Assembly (NCBI GenBank): GCA_020809705.1
Contig: CP085828.1
Span: 5,022,001-5,086,000 of the forward strand
Direction: 5' to 3'
DNA from: Calonectria ilicicola
Taxonomy: Eukaryota; Ascomycota; Sordariomycetes; Hypocreales; Nectriaceae
Length of the DNA stretch: 64,000 bases
The notes beneath the pieces are model-generated. The model did not search any database. It was not told the origin of the DNA and saw only the letters and a program-made list of their open reading frames with translations. This document shows positions 20,709 to 31,226 of this stretch, piece by piece. The position numbers were made by a program, and so were the translations under genes. The first letter of the stretch is position 1. Every line of letters starts with the position of its first letter.

Positions 20709-22627
20709 ATGTTCTCGCCCAACAACTGTGTCTCCCTCAATGCATCTCGCCGAGTCTTGTCCTTTATATCTCCATTAGGTGCGCGAGCTCGAGTATTCCC
20801 AAAGTACCGCCTTGTACCCTCCAGAAGCTACGTTTCTCGCACCCCAATCGCACACCTGAGAGCTTCCCCTCATCGTGCGACCCCTCATCACAACCCGATT
20901 GCGTCAACCCCGCCAAACAGCCCAATGTCTCAGTACAAGCTAAAAGGCGTCACCTCGCTCGATCTCGCGCCCGGAGAGAAGCACGAGGTCGAGGTCGAGG
21001 GCGTTGAGGGCGGCAAAGTCCTGCTTGTCAACGCTGGCGGCAAGGTCCAGGCCATCGGTTCCAAGTGCACCCACTATGGCGCTCCGCTCGTGAAGGGCGT
21101 TCTCACTGCCAATGGCCGTATAACTTGCCCATGGCATGGAGGTTTGTTTCGCCTAGTCTTCCGCTGCCAATACCAAGCTGTATTACTAACAATGCGCTCA
21201 CAGCCTGCTTCAACGCTAAGACAGGTGACGTGGAAGATGCCCCAGCACTCGATGCGATCCCCACCTTCGGCGTCGTCGAGCGAGACGGCGCCGTGTATAT
21301 TTCTGGCGATGAGGCTGCCATTAAGTCGTCTCGCAGGAAGCCCAACTTCAAGTGCGGCACGACAGCCGACATCGAGGACAAGGTCGTGGTTGTGGGCGGT
21401 GGCTCTGGTGCCATCGGCGTCATCGAGGGTCTTCGCGAGTACGGCTACAAGGGTGGCCTAACGGTGATATCCAACGAGGGCTACCTGCCCATTGACCGCC
21501 CCAAGCTAAGCAAAGCTCTCTTGACAGACGCAAGCAAGGTCGCTTTGAGGGACAAGGCCTGGTTCGACAGCGGCTCAGTGGAATGGATTTCGGACGAGGT
21601 CACAGACGTTGATTTTTCGGGTCGCATTGTATCGACCAAGGATGGCCAAAAGTTTCCCTACACTAAGCTCGTGTTAGCTACTGGTGGCACGGCGAGACGG
21701 TTGCCGCTGCCAGGCGTGTCGGTGCTGGAGAACATCCACACGCTCAGAACGGTGCACGACACCAAGAAGATTGTCGAGTCAATCGGCGACAAGGACGCGG
21801 GCAAGAGCGTCACCATCATCGGCTCCTCGTTCATCGGTATGGAGGTGGCCAACGCCACGGCGGGCGGCAAAAACACCGTCTCCGTCATTGGCATGGAAAA
21901 GGTGCCTCTCGAGCGAGTCCTCGGCGAGAAGGTTGGCGGAGGTATCCAAAGCTCCCTAGCCAGCAAAGGCATCAACTTCTACATGGGCGCTTCGGTTGAC
22001 CGAGTAGAGCCTTCGGCCAAAGATCCAAGCAAGGTGGGCGCTGTCTTCCTCAAGGACGGCACCGAGATCGCCGCCGACGTGCTCATCCTCGGCGTCGGAG
22101 TGGCTCCGGCCACACAATTCCTCAAGGACAACAAGGCGTTGCAGCTCGCGCAAGATGGCTCCATCCAGACGGATGAGAACTACAGCGTTGCAGGCGTCAA
22201 GGACGTGTACGCCATCGGCGACATCGCCACATTCCCCTACCACGGCCCCGGCGGCGACGGCAAGCTTGTGCGCATCGAGCACTGGAACGTGGCCCAGAAC
22301 TCGGGACGCGTCGCTGCCCGACACATTGTCAATCCCGCCTCACCCGCAGAGCGCTTCGTCCCCGTCTTCTGGTCGGCCCTGGGCGCGCAGATGCGATACT
22401 GCGGCAACACCATCCACGGATATGACGACATCATCATCCAGGGCGACCCCAGCGCCGCCAAGTTCGCTGCCTACTACTGCAAGGGAGAGACTGTCGTGGC
22501 GCACGCCAGCATGGGCATGGACCCTGCCATGGTGCAGACTGCTGAGCTGATGCGTCTCAACAAGATGGCCACCAAGAGCCAGCTCCAGGGGGGCCTGGAT
22601 GTGCTGAGCCTTGGGGCGCCCCAGTAA
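20709..22627 (+). CDS. AIFM3-like Rieske/FAD oxidoreductase with mitochondrial presequence, 618 aa
   Basis: Two exons, 20709..21141 and 21204..22627, joined by a 62-nt intron inside the Rieske domain, giving 618 aa. The first 70 residues are rich in Arg, Ser and Ala and lack acids, a good mitochondrial presequence. An inner ATG at 20925 (MSQYKLKG) would give a form without it. The Rieske [2Fe-2S] ligands are CTH near residue 120 and CPWH near 139, the second pair ending just before the intron. Two dinucleotide folds follow (GGGSGAIG near 208 and IGSSFIGME further on) and a GDIATF FAD motif. This is the apoptosis-inducing-factor-3/Nfrl architecture, an electron transferase probably in mitochondria. 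The high GC and optimal codons suggest good expression. Confidence 0.9.
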
Positions 22628-23574
22628 TTTGACTCTATAGTTAATTTCAATACGTGTAAATAAGCATTATTCTCTTTCATTATGCTTGCTTGGCGGCCCA
22701 TGCGCCTGGAAGCATGCAACTCGTGATCACCCCCATGTCCAAGGATGAATCTAAACCCATCCACCCCCTTAGCTACCCTAGATCCCATCTTCAGCTCCAA
22801 GGAATGATCCATCCCACACCAATTGCACCATAAATTAATCAATTCATTTGGATGGCAATTCTATGATTAATTCTAATTGATGATGGCCTGAATTTGTGTT
22901 TAGTTTTTTTTTAATAGAAAGTCTCTGAATCTAGACGGTTGATCGTAGAAAGCCGGTCTGCTATTTCCAGTTTTGGAATCAAATTCAATCAAGTTCGATG
23001 AGAACACACTCAATGAGATAGCTCCCAATCTGTCCATTTTGCGCAAAAGAAAAAGGGAAAAAAAAAAAAAAAATAGAACAAAATAACCACAGAGATTTAT
23101 CAGCGTTCTGAAATATATGCTATATAATATTGATATCTCTTTGGCTGGTTCATCTTGATTTGAGTATCTCAAGCAATCCCTGTCAGTGAAGCGACCAATG
23201 AGAAAAATGGCACACAGCTGACAATTCTCCACCCATATGGACCCACTTCTGCTTATCGTGATCGTTATCATTGGCCCGGATAAACCAAAGGTCATCTCAG
23301 TTTATCCGTGTGCCAATCAGAAAAATGGCCCGCGACGTCGCGTCCAAACCTGTTGATCTGGAGGAAGCAGCTCAACTGCGAGAGCGAATTAGAAAATTGG
23401 CTCCTGGAGCGGTTCATTGAACCCCACGTGAAGGCCATATAAATAAACCGAGACATCTAGGCCGAAGTAAATCTTGACCGGTTGGTCCTCAAGGCCTGGG
23501 TGGCCGCCGATTGAGGCGGCAACAGGCAAATATTTGTAATTCGACTATTCAACACACGATTGCTGAATCGCTGA
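22628..23574. other. intergenic with TATA box
   Basis: About 950 bp. It contains an A-run near 23058-23073 and a TATA-type TATAAATA at 23438..23445. No ATG lies between that box and the start of the zinc-finger open frame. An ATG at 23325 opens only 31 codons. Confidence 0.45.
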
Positions 23575-24739
23575 ATTAAGGCCTTTGACTTCCCAAATCC
23601 GCGTATTCTCTTCCCCTCAAAATTCCTACACTTCTATCGGGATTTGCTCCATTTGATTCTCCAATCAAATCAGCAAATCCCCGAACGAAGCAATTACCAC
23701 CTCCTTTCAGACAGCGGTTTGGAACCGCTTAGTCAATCACCTGATCCTGTTTGGTCGCTAGAGGCAGACCAACAGCAGTGGCCTCAGACAACTACGGTCG
23801 TTGCCACACAGCAGATCCATCACACTGAACCTTTCGACGCTCACCAGCGCAACCTTCTTGAAAATGAACATCGGCCCTTCGTTAATGGCGATGATGTTGT
23901 ATCTCCTTTAACGCAGCAATGTCTTGAAAATGCTTCAAGGCATCTGCTGGCGGATTTTGACCTTGGTGATTTGGACCAGATATTGGCGTTAGAAGACTTT
24001 GACTTTAGTCGGCTATTTGACTCGACGAGTAGTCACGATCTGGATTCAAACACCTTAGATCAGATACCCGCATCCGTTTCCGGGTCGGCATCCCTTCGTC
24101 TCAACTTTGATTTGGACAATGTGATGTCTGACGCGGAACCGGATCCATTACCGTACTTGGATGCGAGGCATGAATCTCATGTCTCTTCCATCGAAGTCGT
24201 TAAATCTCATGATATGGAATTAAAGTGCTGCTTACGATGCACAAAGAAATTTAGGAATGGAGATGAACTACGGTAACCAAGGTCCGTCTTTGATATTTTA
24301 TGTAATATATTGATGTGGGAGATTTAGGAACCATGTCAAAGCGAAACATGCAAAACCACCATGCCGGTGCACCTGTACTCGTTGCCAGGTATACACAGAA
24401 TTCGACCTTCGCCAAGGTAAGTGCAATGGACCTTATCGGTGCGACTGTGGCAAGGGAGACTTCAGAAGTCAACACCACTTTCTGAGTCACATCCGTCGCA
24501 GCAGACGACGGTGGTTCCAATGTTGCTGTGGCAAGGAGCTTAGAGACAGTGATTATAACCGCCATAGAAAAAACTGTCCCGGGGGCACCTACCCATACGT
24601 CTGTCTGAATTTGGACATGGGCCATCGAAAGGAAGTCACAACAGAAAATGAATTCATGGCTCACAAAGAGTCATGCAACCGAAGACTTCCGGGACGGCCA
24701 CCAAACAAGACAAAACAACAGCAGAGTCTAAGCATATGA
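23575..24739 (+). CDS. zinc-finger protein with acidic N-terminus; ATG missing (possible pseudogene)
   Basis: An open frame starts after the stop at 23572 and runs to 24272. A 55-nt intron then joins it to 24328..24739. The joined C-terminal half carries a classical finger (CLRCTKKFRNGDELRNH followed by VKAKH) that spans the splice site, and two Cys-rich variants, one reading FQCCCGKELRDSDYNRH. The N-terminal 190 residues are rich in D, S, Q and bulky hydrophobics (DFDLGDLDQILALEDFDF), like an activation domain. No in-frame ATG precedes this part; the first in-frame Met is at about 24124, just before the fingers. So there is either an unseen upstream exon, a non-AUG start, or a broken gene. 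Function as a DNA-binding regulator is inferred. Confidence 0.55.
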
Positions 24740-25641
24740 GTCATGTGCTGTGGTTTAATCCATTCAGGTATCCGTTGCTGAGGAATCATGAGATCATGGG
24801 CTGCACGACTTTGGCCGAAGTTCGCTTTCAAGAAGGGTTAGTGTCGCTGGATGAGCGCGTGATACTTTCTGCAGTCCAGATTTCATGATTCCTGGCCTGA
24901 TACTATACGAACAAGTGAAATTAACGGAAACGGGCTGAAGCTCAAGATAAGCTGCTGGGATGTGGTAGGTAGTCGCTACTATGGCCCTAAAGTTCCAGAA
25001 GCCATGTGGGTGCTTATTTGCCACGTTATGGGGGCTTTCATGGAGCTCCAAACTTTGTTTCACCCCACAGCGGAAGCTGCGCAGATCTATTGCGGCAAAG
25101 ATTTGCACAACGGCACAATTGAGTTAGATTTGGTTAACGAATGCAAGGACTGGGCTTTGGTACAGTCATGAAATGGTGCAATGTGACCAAAGCTGACCGA
25201 TATTTGCAGGTTGGTCCCATTTTCTCACTGTGACGATCATGCCCTGATTCTGGATGAGATGCTCAGACTGGAGTTCGACAACCGTGATAGGAACGAATGT
25301 AGTGGGGTGGGTTAGAGAGAAAAATCATATGGTATCATCTTCGGCAAACATTGCATTGATTCAATAGACAACATGGTATCAATTTGGTGGGATACGGGAT
25401 TATGGAATAGTCATATTATTTATCTAATCCATAGCGGAAAAAAACTTGGCTAAGCCGGGAAAAACCTGCTATAGGCATGTCTGAATCCAAAGATCCCGTC
25501 TATTGATCTATATTAAAGTAATTTGAGTGTGCGCGTAAATAGAAAAATCATTGTACAAGTTATTCCATGTCCATCATTTAAGCAGCAAGATCTAAAACAA
25601 CCTTGCTCACATAGACATCAGCCTGGATGTCAATATGCCGC
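24740..25641. other. intergenic with an unassigned coding-like frame
   Basis: A frame open from 24863 to 25171 (plus strand) reads like protein (LKISCWDVVGSRYYGPKVP) and begins near a good acceptor, TTTCTGCAG at 24866..24874. It does not join in frame to the zinc-finger gene upstream. It could be a remnant or a terminal exon of an unrecognised gene. The rest shows nothing. Confidence 0.3.
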
Positions 25642-26749
25642 TTACTGGCTCTTGGTGAAAGAAACGCTGATGCTGCTGGGGTCGATGTTTCCATTGGCAT
25701 CAAGCTTAACGTTGCTGAGGTCAATGTTGGCGTTGGTAATGTCAATAGTGCCCTTGCTGGTGTCAATGGTACCAGTGATGTTGACCTGGCGCTTCTGGTT
25801 GGTGATAGCAACGTTGATGCTGCTGGGGTCAACGTTGCCGTTGGCATCGAACTTCAGCTTGGTGAGGTCGATGTTGGCGCTGGTGATGTCGATGGTACCC
25901 TTGCTCTTGTCAACGGTGCCCTGGATATCGATCTGGCGCTTCTGGTTCTTGATGTCAACGTTGATGCTGCTGGGGTCGATGTTTCCGTTAGCATCGAGCT
26001 TGACCTTGGTAAGGTCGATGTTGGCGTTGGTGATATCAATGGTGCCCTTGCTCTTGTCAATGGTGCCAGAGATGTCAACCTGACGCTTCTGGCTCTTGAT
26101 GTTGACGTTGATGCTGCTGGGGTCGATGTTTCCGTTGGCGTCAAGCTTGATCTTGGTCAAGTCGATGTCGGCGCTGGTGATGTCAATGGTACCCTTGCTC
26201 TTGTCAACGGTGCCGGTGATGTCAACCTGGCGCTTCTGGGGGGTGAGGTCGACGTTGATGCCGCTGAGGTCAATGTTGCCGTTGGCATCGAACTTGAGCT
26301 GGCTCAGGTCAACATTGGTGCTGGTGATGTTGACCTTGCCGGTCTTGAGGTCAACGCTGCCCTTGATGTCGACCTGTCGCTTGTGGCGGCTGGTGGTGAT
26401 CTCAACGTTGGGCTTGCCAAGGTCAATGTTGCCGTTGGCGTCAATGGTGGCCTTGCTCAGGTCAACAGTGGCATCGGTAATGTCGATGGTGCCCTTCTGG
26501 GTGTCGACGGTTCCCTTGATGTCAACCTGTCGCTTGGCGGTGAGGTCAACGTTCAGGCTGCTCAAGTCAACGGTGACGTTGCTCAGGTCGACATCAGCCT
26601 GGATGTCAATCTGGCGGGGAGCGATAGGGCTGGCGGAAACGAGGGACAGAGCGCCCGCAACGACCGCGATGGAGCGGAAAATCTTAGAAGAAGACCTAAA
26701 TGCCTGTTAGTATCAACCTTGTGCTGAAGAAACATCGGAATGCTTACAT
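25642..26749 (-). CDS. secreted Kex2-type repeat precursor with six KR-bounded repeats, 351 aa
   Basis: Exon 1 contributes only AT (26749..26748). After a 52-nt intron, exon 2 (26695..25642) supplies the G of the ATG. This gives MSSSKIFRSIAVVAGALSLVSA, an ideal signal peptide, then SPIAPRQ and six repeats of about 49 residues. Each repeat starts KRQ(V/I)(D/N)I and contains G(T/S)(V/I)D, GTIDIT-type and (L/F/I)DANGN(I/V)D motifs. The KR before Gln is a canonical Kex2 site, so processing would release peptides with N-terminal Gln able to form pyroglutamate. This is the layout of kexin-processed fungal repeat proteins (KEPs). DxNxNxD resembles calcium loops; that is inference. Regular alternation of hydrophobic residues suggests beta structure. 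The antisense strand is also open because of the repeats, but lacks any signal peptide or family match. Confidence 0.82.
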
Positions 26750-29700
26750 AGTTGGTATTGTGGAAATGAAGGAATAGTATGGCAAAAAAGGAATGCTGAA
26801 ATGAATGTGTGTATGTGGTCTGATTCTAGAAGGAGGAATATTGAAGTCTTAAGGATGTCTTATATCTTGCAAGTCTTTGCTGATCGGCCGACTCTTGGTC
26901 GTTTCCGTGCGGAGACCCGTATCAACTCATGCTGAGCTATGATCAAGGGTCATTAAAGTTTCGAATCCTATTTTCCTTGGGATCTTGTGTCAACATCCAT
27001 CGGCCATAAGCTTCATGGTAGACATGTCGTCCGGCTCGGATTCCGGTAGTGCCAGGGCAGTGGCTGGAGTCGGCATGACGGGATCTTGTGTCGAGACGGC
27101 AATGGCGCAATGTGCAGGAAATCGTATCTGGACCCTTGACAGTCCGAGACTTTGCCGACTTCATAGTTTCATCGCCATCGTCACATAAATTAAGGCTGCG
27201 GTTTCGTAACTCTATTTTCTAAATTTACATCCTCTTTAGGAAGCTGACAATCCTTTGCGATGAATCCTAGCCATGGGTCCCCCTGCCAGGTGACATTGGA
27301 CCATTCAGGTCCCCGACTTACCGCACGATATGATATAATTCCATTAAGAATAGCTGGAGAGAATAGGCCTGTCCGGTATCGGGATTATACAGGCCTGCTG
27401 CCGGCTCATGCGTTTCGGCAAGCTGAGCCGGATGGAGTGCTGTAACTTGGTTCTCAATCTATGGATATATTTAACTGCTATTTATTCCCGGACTTCCCCA
27501 GAAATCTATACCATGAAGAAAAAACCATTGGATTCTGTGGCATGCAGCTCCTTCGTTGTCGGGTCATTGGAATATTCGCATAAAGAGTTTTGCTTTGCTT
27601 TTTAGCTGACACATTATTCTTGGGCAACGATGATCTAGATCCGCGGATTTCCGCCGCCATGCCAGTGAATGCATAGCCAATGTAGCTCGCTGCCTATTTC
27701 GTCATCACCAAAGTTCAGGGGTTTGTCTTGGATGGCCATGTTTCGTCTGATCCACCACACAGCGGCTCCATCCGGAGTCGTCCATGTAACACTCCGCGCT
27801 TCGAAGCCAGCCGCCCCTGCTTCTAGAATCCCAACTTTATTCCACCGGGTGTTCTGAAACCGATAGGAATATGGGATGCATGCACTGCCCTACTACTACC
27901 TTGGAAGCGGAGGTCTTGGCGAATCTTGTTCAGATGGAATGCAACCATGGAAGGCGGCGCATGAACTGAAACGATCCCATTATTGGGTTAGCCAGTCACG
28001 ATTGTCTACTGTGCTGTTAGCTGCGTGGCCTTGGTGTATTGTGGAAACAATTCTCGTGATACGGGCGTGGCGACTGTGATTTTGATGCTCAGCAACATTA
28101 CTTGATTGAGAATGCTTCCATAGGCTATTGGTGAAATGAGATGATGACCGTGCAGATGGGTTGGCTCGTTGAGGCAATGATGTTCCCCAGGTCTGTGTTC
28201 GGGCGCACGTGTGACAGGGGGCCGTGGTCTTGTGGTGGGTAAGGCGAGCGTGAGATTGCTCCACTGTGCCATGTCCTCAACGTGACACATGCGCTCGATG
28301 GTGATAGGAGAAGTCGCCTAAACTGCTCCATCTGTGGGGAACGTGTCTGGGGTTGGGATGGAATTGTTCCTCTGAGGCTGAGGGTTCAAGCATGTTCAAT
28401 GTCTCAGTCAGGCTCCTATTGGACAGAATGGGTTCAGTACCGTCGGGACCGAAGGTCCGGCCGTCCCGAAAGGCCATTTGCAGCTTGGTTTATGCTGATT
28501 TAGTCGTGTTTCTCACAGGGAGATTACCGTATGGGCCGGCTCCCAATGACAAGCTTAATTGTCTTATTACTCATTTTCTTCGCCACAGCTGTTCCCGTAT
28601 CAAAATGTATGGAGCCGCTGTTGGTTGGCGAATGATGGCCCGATTCCTTTGCATGCTCCCAACATTGATAGTGACCTGAAGTTGCCCGTTCTCGTGATAC
28701 TGCCTGCCAGCAATCCTTTGTCACCGGGTACAACGGCAAGACAGCAGAAGTAGTCGGTGTTCCGCTCTGTTAACCCCGTTCCCTGCCAAGAGATAACGCC
28801 ATATTTCTTTAAACTATGTAAGGAATGTTCTGGGGGTTTTCGGAAATAAAAATTCAATACTGGATATTTACTTTGTGTCGTCACCCGTACGCTGCACACC
28901 GGAAGCGAATCCGAGGACTTACATCACCAATCGCAACAACCTTTGTACGGCGCGTGGAAGCTCTTAGCTCTGACCGGACTGCCTGATCATCTACAGTTAC
29001 TCAAGACCCTGGTTCTAGATTCCAAATGATGTACGCTCTCAATACCAATGGTGATCAATACACTGGCCAACGTGAGATTTGGGAACTATGACTCAAAGCG
29101 GATGCAGATAATTGTCGGCTTACCTTGTGGGGACAGCCGGACTTTCACTGGAAGGCGTGTAAATGACATGGGTGCCGTCGTAAAAAAAAACGGTCGTCTT
29201 TCGCCCCATGACATTCCTCCCCATATGAATCCATGATGAGAATGTCCGAATATGAAAAGGGAAGTTGGGATTTTGAGAGTTGACTTTTCTGAATCAATCA
29301 GAAACCTGTTTTGAAGTTTTTGTATGCTGGGAGGACGACTATCACAGCATCCTTCCATCGACTGGCAGTGTCCTGGTGGATCAAGGGATTTGCGATGATC
29401 CTACAAACGTCAAAGGAACCCTGCAGGATGTTTCAGATGGTTTCTTGTTGCTCCACTGACCCATGGGGCCTTGCTGAAACCCACTATTGTGTCCTCGATT
29501 ATGGCAAGGCAGACTGTCTCGATGCACATTATGAGGTAAGTTGGGCTGTTTGCTTGAACGAAATACGTAGGAATAATGAGCGACACTGAGGCTGAATCAA
29601 CACTTTTTGTATGCACCCAAGGTTCACATCACATTAGGTCATGACCAAAATGAGCAATACTGTATTTAGTAAATCAAAACTGATGTATTGTGAAGAAAGC

Positions 29701-30616
29701 TGGTACTTAATCGAGAGCCCTTTCTTCGAACATTTGCACTAATAGCGAGAGATTTTGTCGAAATGATTCCCTATTAGGCAATTTATGATACGGCGCCTAT
29801 GACGGTCGTGATGATCCACCCTGGGAATGATAGCACACCTAGAAGGTCGCAAGTGCGACCATCAGGGACCCTGAGCCCTACTTGTATCATAGAGCTATCA
29901 TTTAGCTCGCTGAAGGAGGCCTAGGGACCAAATTCCTTTTCCCAAGACCCTAATTTCGCCCAGAATTACCGTCCAGTGATTTGAATTGATTATGGTAGAG
30001 CTAAAAGAATGAGGTATCCCACACTATGGTCAAACTTTCGGAGGAGTAATCTAGGGTGTGTACATCTTGCGAATGTGGGTCCTGCACTCGAACGGGTATG
30101 TGTGCTATGAACAGTCCCCCTGGCTTAATTTATCATAAATGCAACATGTAAGGCTAACTTTAGGTTGGTTTCCTTAGTTACGTCGTGAATTTTGGTCAGG
30201 CGATTTGGATAGGAATGTACACGTGATGATTCTACAGTATGTGGCCAAACTCACTGTTCCAACCCAGCAAGCTACAGCGTTGCTGTCGCATCTTTTAGAG
30301 ATTGGTAACACACACTTCACAATTGTGGAGGGTGAATCATCGAAAATAAGTTTAATAATAATACTAAATACATTCAAGATTGAGATCAATGAAGCTTCAA
30401 GCCAGCCTTGTCCCTTCAAAACTGGTGGTGAAATGGTTGATCGCCTCAGTCAATCTCGCCGAAAGAAAGATATCGATAGCACAGGTTCCATTAGAAACCT
30501 CAGTTCTGGTAATGTTATCTGCTGGGTATCTGAAGGTTTTAGTAAGAGTTTTAACCATTGTATGAGGTCAACTCACCAATGCCGACCGTGGCGGCGGAGA
30601 TGATAGATGCAAAAGT
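26750..30616. other. 3.9-kb gene-poor stretch
   Basis: Many short overlapping frames occur on both strands, but none has a domain, a signal peptide or a consistent exon chain. A nested hairpin lies at 29828..29900: TGATAGC pairs with GCTATCA, with an inner perfect GGTCGCA/TGCGACC stem. The first few hundred bases hold the promoter of the repeat-precursor gene. Confidence 0.4.
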
Positions 30617-31226
30617 TTAAAGAGTGGTAGCAGAGCCATCATCCTCGACTTCAGGAGTGTGTTTGGAATTTTTAGACTTGGATTGTTGTAGTTTTCTGAA
30701 AAGCACAGCCGCCTCTTCAGGAGAGACGAGCTGGGCACCCAACTGGGGGCGATCGCCCTTGGAATTATTAGGTTTAGCTTGCAACCTGAGGATTTGTGAT
30801 ACTTACATTCATGTTTATGCGGCCCAACTGGCGAGTATCAAGTTCGGAGTCGCGGCCGATCTTGAAATTATTAGATTCGATCTATCCCGTAAAGATTTGA
30901 GTTACTTACAAGTATGGGACCCAACCGAGGACGGTCACCCTTGAAATTATTAGATTTAATCTGTTACCTAAAGATTCGAGTTACTTACAACTTGGGGAGG
31001 CGGTGGAGGTCGGGAGCCCTTTGAATTATTAGGTTTAGCTTGCAACCTGAAGATTTGAGATACTTACAATTATGGGGCCCAACTGACGGGTATCAAGTTC
31101 GGAGTCGCGCTGGGGAATACCATGCTCGTTTCCTTTATGGGCCGGATGGTCGAGATCCAAAGGCATGACAATGGGGGAAGCCAAAGCCGACGCGGCCAAA
31201 AGAATGACTGAAAATGTAGACTTCAT
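30617..31226 (-). CDS. secreted micro-exon repeat protein, 5 exons, 137 aa
   Basis: Exons are 31226..31068, 31018..30989, 30939..30910, 30860..30807 and 30757..30617: 159, 30, 30, 54 and 141 nt, all multiples of three and all joined in phase 0. All four introns are exactly 49 nt and closely related in sequence (all GTAAGTA..., all with CTAATAATT before the acceptor). The protein starts with a signal peptide (MKSTFSVILLAASALASPIV). It carries RDSELDTRQLG twice (end of exon 1 and exon 4), and the module GDRPxLGxxL in exons 3 and 5; exon 2 is GSRPPPPPQV. The C-terminal tail is charged. Any inner exon can be skipped without a frameshift, so several secreted isoforms are possible. I do not recognise the family. 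TATA-type sequence lies 141 bp upstream of the ATG. Confidence 0.78.
30758..31067 (-). repeat. tandem exon-intron modules with near-identical 49-nt introns
   Basis: Intron 1 (31067..31019) and intron 4 (30806..30758) share almost the whole sequence, including GGTTGCAAGCTAAACCTAAT. Intron 2 (30988..30940) and intron 3 (30909..30861) resemble each other more (GTAAGTAACTC start, AATCTAATAATTTCAAG end). The intron type follows the exon type before it, which points to duplication of whole exon-intron blocks. Confidence 0.85.

Noticed and set aside
25627..26727. 366-codon plus-strand frame opposite the repeat precursor
   Set aside because: It arises because the 147-nt repeats lack stops on both strands. 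The minus strand has the signal peptide, KR sites and intron, and the plus strand has none.
30400..30610. Possible further minus-strand exon after the micro-exon gene (reading YPADNITRTEVSNGTCAID)
   Set aside because: The frame cannot be joined to a preceding exon without a stop, and the micro-exon gene already ends at 30617.
25642..31226. Cyclic RiPP (dikaritin) pathway for the repeat-peptide genes
   Set aside because: No UstYa/DUF3328 oxidase or tyrosinase was seen in the window, and the repeats lack the short Tyr-containing core typical of that class.
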